Below are positions 10,516 to 18,358 of a stretch of 64,000 nt of DNA, piece by piece. Position numbers and translations under genes: made by a program. The notes under the pieces are model-generated. The model did not search any database. It worked only from the letters and a program-made list of their open reading frames with translations, and had not been told where the DNA came from. Numbering within the stretch: the first letter of the stretch is position 1; each line of letters starts with the position of its first letter. The DNA is from Bacillaceae bacterium (GTDB lineage Bacteria; Bacillota; Bacilli; JACDOE01): assembly GCA_017656255.1 (NCBI GenBank), contig JACDOE010000001.1, positions 809,205 to 873,204 on the forward strand. Reading direction: 5' to 3'.

Positions 10516-11780
10516 TCAGCCGACGCTCCCAGCCCCAGCTTCAACGCTTCATCCCAGATTTTGTCGGCCAGTTCCCTTTTGGACAGCCGGGGGAGATTTT
10601 GGGAGCGACCGTTTCGGTCGATCAGGGTGACGATATTGGAGTCTGTTTCAAAGCCAGCGCCCTCTTCCAAAATATTATTGGCGACAATGAGATCCAGGTT
10701 CTTTTTCTGGATTTTCATTTTCGCATAATGCTCGACATCATTGGATTCCGCAGCAAACCCGATCAAGAACTGACTGGTTTTCCTCTTTCCCAGGGTTTTC
10801 AGGATGTCCGGTGTCCGTTCCATTTCCACAGTGAATGCGCCGTCCCCTTTTTTAATTTTCTTCTCAGACACCTGAGCCGGTCGGTAATCGGCAACGGCAG
10901 CCGCTTTGGCGACGGCATCTATATCATCATAAACGGATAACACGGCATCATACATGTTCTGCGCCGATTCCGTCTGAATAACCTGTACCCCATCCGGCGG
11001 AACCAGGTGAGTTTTTCCGGTAATCAGAATCACATCGGCCCCCCGGTCCCGGGCGGCTTCAGCCAGGGCATAACCCATTTTTCCCGTGGAACGGTTGGTA
11101 AAAAAGCGCACCGGGTCCACAGCCTCCCGGGTGGGTCCGGCCGTCACCAGTATTTTTAACCCCTTGAGGTCCTTTGTCACAGGCTTCGATTCACCCATGG
11201 TTCCGTTTTCCCCGGATAAAAACCGGTCGATCGTATGCAGAATCTGTTCCGGCTCTTCCAGACGACCTTTGCCGACATAACCACAGGCCAGTTGTCCTTC
11301 GCCCGGTTCAATAAAATGGTAACCCCAGTCGTACAACTTTTTCATGTTTTCCTTGACCGCCGGATGATCATACATATGCACGTTCATGGCCGGTGCAATA
11401 AACACCGGTGCTCTTACAGCGAGAAGGGTGGTGGTCAGCATATCATCGGCGATGCCGCCCGCCAGTTTGCCCAGAAAATTGGCCGTTGCCGGTGCGATGA
11501 TAACGAGATCGGCCCGATCTGCCAGATCGATATGGGAGACAACCCTGGGATCCCGTTCTTCAAAGGTGTCGAGGATCACATGATTCCGTGACAGGGTCTG
11601 GAAGGTTAACGGCTGTACGAACCTGGCGGCAGATTCAGTCATGATCACATGAAGATCCGCTCCGGCCTGGGTTATCTTACTGGCAAGAGCGGCTGCTTTA
11701 TAGGCGGCAATACCACCTGTGACGCCGAGCAATACCGTTTTTCCATCTAAATTGTGATCATACGGGTTCTGATTTATCAT
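10512..11780 (-). CDS. coaBC: Bifunctional phosphopantothenoylcysteine decarboxylase / phosphopantothenate-cysteine ligase
   Basis: Two consecutive CoA biosynthesis steps in one protein. The N-terminal flavoprotein CoaC half starts GKTVLLGVTGGIAAYKA and has PAMNVHMYDHP and the flexible lid ACGYVGKGRLEEP with its catalytic Cys. The CoaB half begins KILVTAGPTREAVDPVRF and includes AAVADYRP and a KIKK lysine motif for CTP-dependent ligation. The preferred start is the ATG at 11780 with AGAGGT about 10 nt upstream; a GTG 9 nt earlier is too near that site. It overlaps priA by 4 nt. An intrinsic terminator separates it from upstream rpoZ. Confidence 0.96.
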   Translation of the reverse strand: MINQNPYDHNLDGKTVLLGVTGGIAAYKAAALASKITQAGADLHVIMTESAARFVQPLTFQTLSRNHVILDTFEERDPRVVSHIDLADRADLVIIAPATANFLGKLAGGIADDMLTTTLLAVRAPVFIAPAMNVHMYDHPAVKENMKKLYDWGYHFIEPGEGQLACGYVGKGRLEEPEQILHTIDRFLSGENGTMGESKPVTKDLKGLKILVTAGPTREAVDPVRFFTNRSTGKMGYALAEAARDRGADVILITGKTHLVPPDGVQVIQTESAQNMYDAVLSVYDDIDAVAKAAAVADYRPAQVSEKKIKKGDGAFTVEMERTPDILKTLGKRKTSQFLIGFAAESNDVEHYAKMKIQKKNLDLIVANNILEEGAGFETDSNIVTLIDRNGRSQNLPRLSKRELADKIWDEALKLGLGASAE

Positions 11781-11820
11781 TGATCTCACAACCTCTCATC
11801 TACATCACGCTGAGTTATGT

Positions 11821-11850
11821 AAAAAAATAACAACCCGTTCAGGTTGTTAT
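11821..11850 (-). terminator. Intrinsic terminator downstream of rpoZ
   Basis: On the minus strand ATAACAACC pairs with GGTTGTTAT around the 6-nt loop TGAACG, followed by seven T residues. It lies 15 nt after the rpoZ stop and before coaBC, so gmk-rpoZ transcripts probably end or are attenuated here. The coaBC-priA-def genes then need read-through or their own promoter. Confidence 0.85.
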
Positions 11851-11865
11851 CCTGTCACGCTCGAT

Positions 11866-12063
11866 TTATTTCCTCTGTTCATAGGAAACTTTACCTGTCA
11901 CAATCTCTTCAAGCGCAACCCCTACAAATTTTTTGGACTTCGGTTCTTCGATGAGAACTCTGGCGTTGTCTCTCAATTGACGTGCCCTTTTTGAAGCGAT
12001 GGACACCAGTGTATATTTACTGTCTACTTTTTTAACCAGTTCATCAATAGAAGGGTAAAGCAT
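11866..12063 (-). CDS. rpoZ: RNA polymerase omega subunit
   Basis: Small RNA polymerase subunit that assists assembly of beta prime. 65 residues; the segment IDELVKKVDSKYTLVSIASK followed by RARQL matches the conserved omega N-terminal helices, and the tail KKFVGVALEEIVTGKVSYE is typical of Bacilli. ATG with GGGAGG upstream. It directly follows gmk, as in most bacteria, with 22 nt between them. Confidence 0.96.
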   Translation of the reverse strand: MLYPSIDELVKKVDSKYTLVSIASKRARQLRDNARVLIEEPKSKKFVGVALEEIVTGKVSYEQRK

Positions 12064-12085
12064 GTCAATAACCTCCCTTGTATTA

Positions 12086-12700
12086 TTAAGTGGAATGAAT
12101 CCAGTTCTTGAACCGGGAAATCTGCCGTTCTTTTTTCAGGTGTTCTGCTGTGATGATGGCTTCAATCTGCTGAACCGCCAGTTCAACCCGGTCATTCACC
12201 ACCACATAGTGATAACGATCCATCATATCAATTTCCTTTTTGGCCGCCTCCAGCCTGTTGTTAATGGTCTCGTCGGTTTCAGTCCCTCTTCCTTTAATCC
12301 GGTTGCGAAGCTCTTCGAGATCAGGCGGAGCCAGAAAGATAAATACGCCTTCCGGAAATTTTTCTTTAACCTGCAGGGCACCCTGGACCTCAATTTCGAG
12401 GATAACATCCTTCCCCTGCTCAAGGGTATCTTCAACAAACTGCCTGGGTGTTCCGTAATAGTTTCCCACATATTCGGCCCATTCGAGCAGCTGGTTGTTG
12501 CGGATCATGTTCTCAAATTCTTCCCGGCTTTTGAAGAAGTAATTGATGCCTTCTCTTTCCCCTTCCCGGGGTGCCCGGGTTGTGGCTGAAACCGAATAGA
12601 CCAGTTCAGGCACTTGCCTGCGGAGTTCGGCACAGACCGTCCCTTTTCCCACACCGGAGGGACCGGACAATACAAAAAGAATTCCCCTTTGCGGCTCCAT
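12086..12700 (-). CDS. gmk: Guanylate kinase
   Basis: Phosphorylates GMP to GDP with ATP. P-loop [10 protein letters not shown] near residues 13-22. The GMP-binding segment [19 protein letters not shown], the lid-adjacent [20 protein letters not shown] and the C-terminal RLEAAKKEI are typical. 204 residues. ATG with GAGGAGG upstream, 13 nt after remA. The remA-gmk-rpoZ order is conserved in B. subtilis. Confidence 0.97.
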   Translation of the reverse strand: MEPQRGILFVLSGPSGVGKGTVCAELRRQVPELVYSVSATTRAPREGEREGINYFFKSREEFENMIRNNQLLEWAEYVGNYYGTPRQFVEDTLEQGKDVILEIEVQGALQVKEKFPEGVFIFLAPPDLEELRNRIKGRGTETDETINNRLEAAKKEIDMMDRYHYVVVNDRVELAVQQIEAIITAEHLKKERQISRFKNWIHST

Positions 12701-12713
12701 CTGTTACCTCCTC

Positions 12714-12974
12714 TTATTCTTCGTCGTCTACGTCTTTTGAACCCAGCCGCTGCGCAACTGTTTCCGGTTGTACGGCTGAAAGAATAACGTGATCGCTGTC
12801 CATGATGATCACAGCCCGTGTCCTTCTTCCATAAGTGGCATCTATCAGCATGTTTCGATCGCGTGCTTCCTGGATGATTCGTTTAATGGGAGCGGATTCA
12901 GGGCTTACGATAGAAATAATGCGATTGGCCGAAACAATATTTCCGAAACCAATATTAATCAATTTGATCGACAT
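12714..12974 (-). CDS. remA: Extracellular matrix regulatory protein RemA
   Basis: DNA-binding activator of biofilm matrix and osmoprotection genes in B. subtilis (RemA/YlzA, DUF370). 86 residues. The family signature is clear: [20 protein letters not shown], then [12 protein letters not shown] and [19 protein letters not shown] preceded by AGGAGG. Between yicC and gmk as in B. subtilis. Target genes cannot be inferred from this window. Confidence 0.95.
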   Translation of the reverse strand: MSIKLINIGFGNIVSANRIISIVSPESAPIKRIIQEARDRNMLIDATYGRRTRAVIIMDSDHVILSAVQPETVAQRLGSKDVDDEE

Positions 12975-13061
12975 GTCAAACCTCCTACCACAGACACCTC
13001 TACACCTTCAGATGACCTGATTCATCTGTTCTTATACTGGATTATAGAGGAAAAACAAAAT

Positions 13062-13943
13062 TTATTCTATATTTTGCACCTGTTCTTTCATTTTTTCCAG
13101 TTCCGCCTTTAATTCTACGACTTTGCGGCTGATCACAAGGTCGTTGGCCTTAGAACCGATGGTATTCACTTCCCGGTTCATCTCCTGGAGTAAAAAGTCC
13201 AGTTTCCGCCCGACGGGATCAGACAGATCCAGCGTCTCCAGAAATTGAGCACAATGGCTTTCCAGCCGTGTCAACTCTTCATCAATATCAGCCCTGTCGG
13301 CAAAAACAGCCACTTCCGTCATCAGACGGGATTCATCCGCCTCCATCTGATTATGTAAAAAATCAGTGACCCGCTGATATACTCTTTCGCGATAATCTTC
13401 CACCACGACCGGTGCCCTGTCTTTAACGTCCTGCAACAGGTTTTGAACCGTCTCGACTCTGCCGACAAGATCTTCTCTCAATTGTTTCCCTTCTGCCTTT
13501 CTCATATCCAGCAGTCGGTCGCAGGCCATGGTAACGGCACGTAAAAGCGGCTCCCTGTACGAATCGAGATCTTCCACATGCTCATTGATAGTCAGTACCT
13601 CGGGAAATTGCATCAGATCCAGGGCGGTGAGCGTGTCTTTTAAATTATATCTGCCATTCATCTGTTCATGGATTTGATGATATTCATCCGCCAGATTCCA
13701 GTTGACTGTCAGGGAGTTGGAAAGCCGTTCAGGGTCTTCAATCGTCACATATACATCGACACGGCCCCGCTTCACTTTCTCCTGAACTTTTTTCTTGATC
13801 GGATCTTCGAGGGAGACAAACTCTCTCGGCATCCGAACGGAAATCTCACAGAAACGATGATTAACGGAACGCATCTCAACCTGAAACTTTTTCTGATCTT
13901 CGCTGTACTCAGCCTGACCATAACCTGTCATGCTTTTAATCAT
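13062..13943 (-). CDS. yicC: YicC/YloC family endoribonuclease-like protein
   Basis: YicC-family protein (B. subtilis YloC); members have been reported to act as endoribonucleases. N-terminus (start)IKSMTGYGQAEY, central LTRLESHCAQFLETL, and C-terminal VGRKLDFLLQEMNREVNTIG followed by SKA are family hallmarks. I chose the ATG at 13943 (293 residues), with GGAAGTGA upstream. This gives the canonical N-terminus and leaves 17 nt after dapF; an upstream in-frame start at 13973 would overlap dapF and lies against its Shine-Dalgarno. Confidence 0.93.
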   Translation of the reverse strand: MIKSMTGYGQAEYSEDQKKFQVEMRSVNHRFCEISVRMPREFVSLEDPIKKKVQEKVKRGRVDVYVTIEDPERLSNSLTVNWNLADEYHQIHEQMNGRYNLKDTLTALDLMQFPEVLTINEHVEDLDSYREPLLRAVTMACDRLLDMRKAEGKQLREDLVGRVETVQNLLQDVKDRAPVVVEDYRERVYQRVTDFLHNQMEADESRLMTEVAVFADRADIDEELTRLESHCAQFLETLDLSDPVGRKLDFLLQEMNREVNTIGSKANDLVISRKVVELKAELEKMKEQVQNIE

Positions 13944-13960
13944 CTTATCACTTCCATCAT

Positions 13961-14800
13961 CTATTTCAACCATTCCCCCACAAATACTTCTTCCGCAGGT
14001 CCGGTCATATAAACATGCCCGTCCTGTTCACACCACTCGATTAACAAATCGCCGCCCTCCAAATGAACAAGGACACGGCGTTCTGTTTTCCGGTTCAGTG
14101 CGCCGGCTACCGCAGCCGCACAGGCGCCTGTACCGCATGCCAGGGTCTGTCCGACCCCTCTCTCCCATACACGCATATCCATCTCGGTAGGAGATTGAAC
14201 CGTGACAAACTCCACATTGGTTTTGTGGGGAAAATGTTCATGTTGTTCAATTAACGGACCCCATTTTTCTACCTGAAAGGAATCCGCCTGATCGACAAAC
14301 GTCACGGCATGGGGATTCCCCATGGAAACGGGTGTATACTCAAATTCTTTCCCGGCAACGGCCAGGGAGTTCCTGATCGCGTTCGGGTCGGAAACATCCC
14401 CGCCGGATAACGAATCAGTCAGGATCTCCGGACGTCCCATATCGACCCTGATGCGATTGACCCGGTCCTTTTTATCTATTTCAAGCCAGACCTGCTGAAT
14501 TCCTGCCAGCGTTTCAACAGACATCTGTTTTTTTCGAAGCTGTTTATGTTCATAGGCATATTTGGCTACACAGCGTATGGCATTCCCGCACTGCTCCGCT
14601 TCCGTTCCATCGGCGTTCATAATCCGCATCGTCACATCCGCTTTCTGCGAAGGAAGGACAAACACCAGGCCATCCGCGCCGATCCCGAAATGGCGGTCAC
14701 ACATGTCAATCGCCATGCGGTCTACCTGCTCCGGAAGTTTGTCCAGATGGCCAATCACGATAAAATCATTACCCAGTCCGTGCATTTTGACAAATTTCAT
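13961..14800 (-). CDS. dapF: Diaminopimelate epimerase
   Basis: Converts LL- to meso-diaminopimelate for lysine and peptidoglycan synthesis. Two half-domains each carry one catalytic cysteine: AEQCGNAIRC (first) and LACGTGACA (second). N-terminus KFVKMHGLGNDFIVI and the loop MGNPHAVTFV are conserved. 279 residues. Meso-DAP is the residue that MurE, encoded at 60.6-62.1 kb, is expected to add. Confidence 0.96.
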   Translation of the reverse strand: MKFVKMHGLGNDFIVIGHLDKLPEQVDRMAIDMCDRHFGIGADGLVFVLPSQKADVTMRIMNADGTEAEQCGNAIRCVAKYAYEHKQLRKKQMSVETLAGIQQVWLEIDKKDRVNRIRVDMGRPEILTDSLSGGDVSDPNAIRNSLAVAGKEFEYTPVSMGNPHAVTFVDQADSFQVEKWGPLIEQHEHFPHKTNVEFVTVQSPTEMDMRVWERGVGQTLACGTGACAAAVAGALNRKTERRVLVHLEGGDLLIEWCEQDGHVYMTGPAEEVFVGEWLK

Positions 14801-14843
14801 CGTTTCCCCTGAATCTCCTTTATCTATCGGTTATTTATGCTTT

Positions 14844-17621
14844 CTATTTTACAAGAAATGAGTAAAAATTGTTAGCCCATCTCGCTGGTGTTTTGCGAAA
14901 CATTTTGAACAGAATCAAATTGAGAATTCCCGCCAGAAAAGTGGGAATCGCTGAAAAGATGAGAATGATGATCCATTCTTCGATACCGAGGGAAACCGTT
15001 TTAAACACGGGCTGAAGTTGATCAATATAAATGACGCCGAGCATCAGAATGACGGAGACGATAACGGAAAGCACCAGCCACTTGTTTTCCAGCAGGTTAC
15101 GGTGAAAAACCGATTTTTCACTGCGACAGTCAAAAACATGGATCAACTGGGCCATGACCAGGGTGGTAAACGCCATTGTCTGCGCTTTCACCAATTGATC
15201 AGGCTCCTGTTGAAGCGAAAGCCAGAAAACAGCCAGCGTCGAAATGCCGATTAAAAATCCCCGGCTGACAATTTTCCATCCCAGTCCACGGGAGAAAACA
15301 CTCTCGTTTTTCGGCCGGGGCGGGCGATTCATCACATCTTCTTCGGCTGAATCAACACCGAGGGCCATCGCCGGCAACCCGTCCGTGACCAGGTTGACCC
15401 ACAGAATCTGGATCGGTACCAGGGGCAACGGCATCCCGGCCATCATCGCCATAAACATCACCAGAATCTCTCCGACATTGGATGCCAGCAGGTAACGAAT
15501 AAACTTGCGGATATTGTCATAGATGTTGCGCCCTTCTTCAATGGCGGCCTTGATCGTGGCAAAATTGTCATCCGCCAGGATCAGTGACGATGCTTCCCGG
15601 GTTACATCGGTCCCGGTAATTCCCATGGCAACGCCAATATCGGCCGCTTTGATGGCCGGTGCATCATTCACGCCATCGCCGGTCATGGCCACCACATGTC
15701 CCCGGCTCTGCAGCGCCTTTACAATACGCAACTTGTGTTCCGGAGACACCCGGGCATAGACGCGGATATCATTCACTTTTTCTTTCAATTCTGTATCGGA
15801 CATATTATATAAATCCTGTCCATTTACTGTCAACCCGCCGGAATCCAGGATTCCCAGCTGAGCGGCAATGGCCTCTGCCGTTGCCTGATGGTCTCCGGTG
15901 ATCATGACGGTCCGGATACCGGCCTGCCGGCAATGGGCGATGGCTTCCCTGACTTCCCGGCGCGGCGGATCGATCATGCCCATCAACCCGACAAACACAA
16001 GGTTTCGTTCGGCATCCCGTTCACTTTTGACCTGTTCACCGGCGGCCAGATCCCGGTAGGCTACCGCCAGGTTACGCAGGGCCTTTCCCGCCAACTGATC
16101 ATTCATGTGCAGGATTTTCTGTCTCAGGGACGGGGTCATCCGCTGTATCCTTCCCTGATACAACAGATAGGTGCATTTCTGCAACAATACATCCGGCGCT
16201 CCTTTTGCCACGACCCGGCGCTGTCCTTTCTGACGTTCGGCGATGACTGACATCATTTTGCGCGTCGAGTCAAAGGGAAACTCTTCCACGCGCCGCCATT
16301 CCCTGAGGACATCTTCCTTACGGATGCCGGCTTTGCGGGCGGCTACCAGCAGGGCCCCTTCGGTGGGGTCTCCCTTGATATCCCAGCCATTTCCCTGCTT
16401 TTTGCGAAACACAGAACGCTTTTGCTCATGTATCAGTTCACTGTTATTGCAGAGTACTCCGTAAAGTAGCAGTTGATACAGCGGTGAATTTTTCCGGATC
16501 GAAATTTCTTTTCCATCCTGAAAAAAGTTGCCTGCCGGGTGATACCCGCTCCCTGTCACCTCCACCGGATTACCCCGGTCCGTCCAGAGATGGGTCACCG
16601 TCATTTTATTCTGGGTCAGGGTCCCGGTTTTATCGGAACAGATAACCGTGGCACACCCCAGGGTTTCTACGGAAGGTAGTTTTCTGACGATGGCCCTTCG
16701 TTTGATCATGCGTTGCACGCCGAGGGCGAGGGCGATGGTCACAATGGCCGGCAGTCCTTCCGGGATGGCAGCTACCGCAAGGCTGACTCCCGCCAGAAAC
16801 ATTTGATAGGGACTGTGTCCGTGCCAGATGCCGGCTACCACCACCAACACCGTCAGGGCAATGGCGACGCCGACCAGCACTTTCCCCAGTTGTTCCAGAC
16901 GTTTCTGCAGCGGGGTCTGCAGAGAATCGGTAGACTGCAGCAGATCGGCGATTTTTCCCATCTCCGTGGACATGCCGGTGGCCACCACAACCCCGCGGCC
17001 GGAACCCTGAGTGACCATGGTTCCCATAAACGCCATATTTTCCTGATCGCCCAGGGGAATGTTCGGTTTGTCAATGGGCTGATCATGTTTCTGAACAGAC
17101 AGGGATTCTCCGGTCAGTGCTGATTCTTCGATCTGCAGGCCTTTTGCCGACAGAATCCGAATATCCGCCGGAACCCGGTCCCCGCCTTCAAACACGACAA
17201 TATCTCCTGGGACCAGTTCCTTCGCCGCTATTTCCTGCATGTTGCCGTCCCGAATAACTCTGGCCATGGGAGCAGTCAATTCCTTCAGGGCCTTCAGCGA
17301 TTTTTCCGCCCGAAATTCCTGCACAAATCCAAGGATACCGTTGATCACCACGATGGCAATGATGGTGATCGCATCCGTATATTCCCCGAGCAGGCCGGAG
17401 ATCAACGTGGCCGCCAGTAATACCAGCACCATAAAATCTTTAAATTGATTCAAAAGGAGGGTAAAAGGCGAGATCCGGTCCTTTTCTTTAATCTCATTTT
17501 CGCCGGTTTTATCCAGTCTCTTTTGCGCTTCTTTTGACGTGAGCCCTTTTCCCGCATCTGATTTCAATATGGCAAGCACTTCTGTTTTGTCCAGGCTATA
17601 CCATTCACGTTGTTTTCGCAC
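14844..17621 (-). CDS. Calcium-transporting P-type ATPase (SERCA-like, PIIA)
   Basis: Cation pump of the SERCA type, 925 residues, similar in place and size to B. subtilis YloB. Cation_ATPase_N domain (about 5-75), TGES (170-173) in the actuator domain, PEGLP (287-291) in M4, phosphorylated Asp330 in SDKTGTLT. Then come GDPTEGALLVAA (nucleotide binding), MITGDHQATA, the hinge MTGDGVNDAPAIK and six C-terminal membrane segments. PEGLP in M4, and NVGE and a VNLVTDGLPA segment in M5-M6, fit Ca2+ coordination. GTG start with AAAGGAGG upstream. Ca2+ specificity is inferred from motifs. Confidence 0.93.
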   Translation of the reverse strand: MRKQREWYSLDKTEVLAILKSDAGKGLTSKEAQKRLDKTGENEIKEKDRISPFTLLLNQFKDFMVLVLLAATLISGLLGEYTDAITIIAIVVINGILGFVQEFRAEKSLKALKELTAPMARVIRDGNMQEIAAKELVPGDIVVFEGGDRVPADIRILSAKGLQIEESALTGESLSVQKHDQPIDKPNIPLGDQENMAFMGTMVTQGSGRGVVVATGMSTEMGKIADLLQSTDSLQTPLQKRLEQLGKVLVGVAIALTVLVVVAGIWHGHSPYQMFLAGVSLAVAAIPEGLPAIVTIALALGVQRMIKRRAIVRKLPSVETLGCATVICSDKTGTLTQNKMTVTHLWTDRGNPVEVTGSGYHPAGNFFQDGKEISIRKNSPLYQLLLYGVLCNNSELIHEQKRSVFRKKQGNGWDIKGDPTEGALLVAARKAGIRKEDVLREWRRVEEFPFDSTRKMMSVIAERQKGQRRVVAKGAPDVLLQKCTYLLYQGRIQRMTPSLRQKILHMNDQLAGKALRNLAVAYRDLAAGEQVKSERDAERNLVFVGLMGMIDPPRREVREAIAHCRQAGIRTVMITGDHQATAEAIAAQLGILDSGGLTVNGQDLYNMSDTELKEKVNDIRVYARVSPEHKLRIVKALQSRGHVVAMTGDGVNDAPAIKAADIGVAMGITGTDVTREASSLILADDNFATIKAAIEEGRNIYDNIRKFIRYLLASNVGEILVMFMAMMAGMPLPLVPIQILWVNLVTDGLPAMALGVDSAEEDVMNRPPRPKNESVFSRGLGWKIVSRGFLIGISTLAVFWLSLQQEPDQLVKAQTMAFTTLVMAQLIHVFDCRSEKSVFHRNLLENKWLVLSVIVSVILMLGVIYIDQLQPVFKTVSLGIEEWIIILIFSAIPTFLAGILNLILFKMFRKTPARWANNFYSFLVK

Positions 17622-17682
17622 CCCAGGTCCTCCTTTGACTTTAGCAGGTCTTCTAGACTAACATTATTCAGACAAGCAGAAA

Positions 17683-17700
17683 AAAATGCCCGGGGGGCAA
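17683..17700 (-). terminator. Terminator-like hairpin in the leader of the Ca-ATPase gene
   Basis: On the minus strand TGCCC and GGGCA form a short G+C-rich stem followed by seven T residues. It lies between the putative promoter at 17733-17761 and the ATPase start, so it may be an attenuator. A GCCCG element just upstream in the leader could pair with the CGGGC arm as an alternative. The stem is only 5 bp, so the call is tentative. Confidence 0.4.
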
Positions 17701-17732
17701 TCAGGATTTTTGATCGGGCCGGGTGTGTAAGT

Positions 17733-17761
17733 GTTATACACTGTTCAGAAGTTGAAAACAA
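17733..17761 (-). promoter_or_regulatory. Putative sigma-A promoter of the Ca-ATPase / dapF operon
   Basis: Minus strand -35 TTGTTT (17761-17756) and -10 TATAAC (17738-17733) with a 17-nt spacer. It would give a leader of about 105 nt before the ATPase start. The opposite strand of this divergent region has a TATAAT-like box but no suitably spaced -35. Confidence 0.5.
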
Positions 17762-17817
17762 CGTATAATAGAGTAAAGGTTAAGTGACTCATTACTTTTT
17801 TTGACAGGGAGAATGTG

Positions 17818-18321
17818 ATGTACGTTTATCTGTGGATGACAGTCAATGCTTTGATTATTCTGGTGACCACATTTTATATCTGGATGCTTGATCCGCCAGA
17901 TCTAAAACTGGTTCTACTGGCTCAGTTTCTGGGACAGGCGGCTTTTCTTTTATTCCTGGTTAATGTCAACATGTACTTTATTTTTCTGGTGATTCGAAAA
18001 TCACCGATCAGAAGCTGGAAAGTAAGGCTGGCTGCCGTGTCCCGAATCATGATGAAGTTCCATATTCCGATCGGATTGACGGGAACGGTGCTGATTCTTT
18101 TTCATGCCGGTCTTCTTTTAAACGTTGCCGGTTCATATCTCGGTTATGTTCACCCGAAGCTGGTCACAGGTTACACGGCTCTCTTAATGCTCGCCGTCAC
18201 TTTGTTCGGCGGATGGTTGCGGCACAGGCGGGCTTCCGGTTTTCGCAGAAAATTCCATCTTTCCGCCGCCCTGATATTTGCCGCGGTTGTCCTGATTCAT
18301 CTGTTTTCGTCCATCAATTGA
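17818..18321 (+). CDS. Five-helix membrane protein with two H-X13-H helices (putative di-haem cytochrome b-like)
   Basis: I do not recognise a named family with certainty. 167 residues, five predicted membrane segments (about 4-24, 31-59, 83-107, 114-133, 147-164), with basic cytoplasmic-type loops at 60-80 and 135-146. Helix 3 has H82 and H96, helix 5 has H147 and H161; each pair is 14 residues apart on one helix face. That is the haem-ligand spacing of ferric reductase, NOX and MsrQ-type domains, which also use alternating helices. No flavin domain is attached. ATG at 17818 follows GGGAG by about 6 nt; a GTG 3 nt earlier is possible. It lies divergent to the Ca-ATPase and 37 nt before rqcH, probably cotranscribed. 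Function is inference only. Confidence 0.8.
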   Translation: MYVYLWMTVNALIILVTTFYIWMLDPPDLKLVLLAQFLGQAAFLLFLVNVNMYFIFLVIRKSPIRSWKVRLAAVSRIMMKFHIPIGLTGTVLILFHAGLLLNVAGSYLGYVHPKLVTGYTALLMLAVTLFGGWLRHRRASGFRRKFHLSAALIFAAVVLIHLFSSIN

Positions 18322-18358
18322 TCCCGTATGGTATGATAAATGAACGAGGTGAACATCC

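Noticed and set aside
17752-17769. TTGAAA and TATAAT on the plus strand before the membrane protein gene
   Set aside because: The boxes are only 6 nt apart, so they cannot work together as a sigma-A promoter. No good -35 lies 17 nt upstream of the TATAAT.
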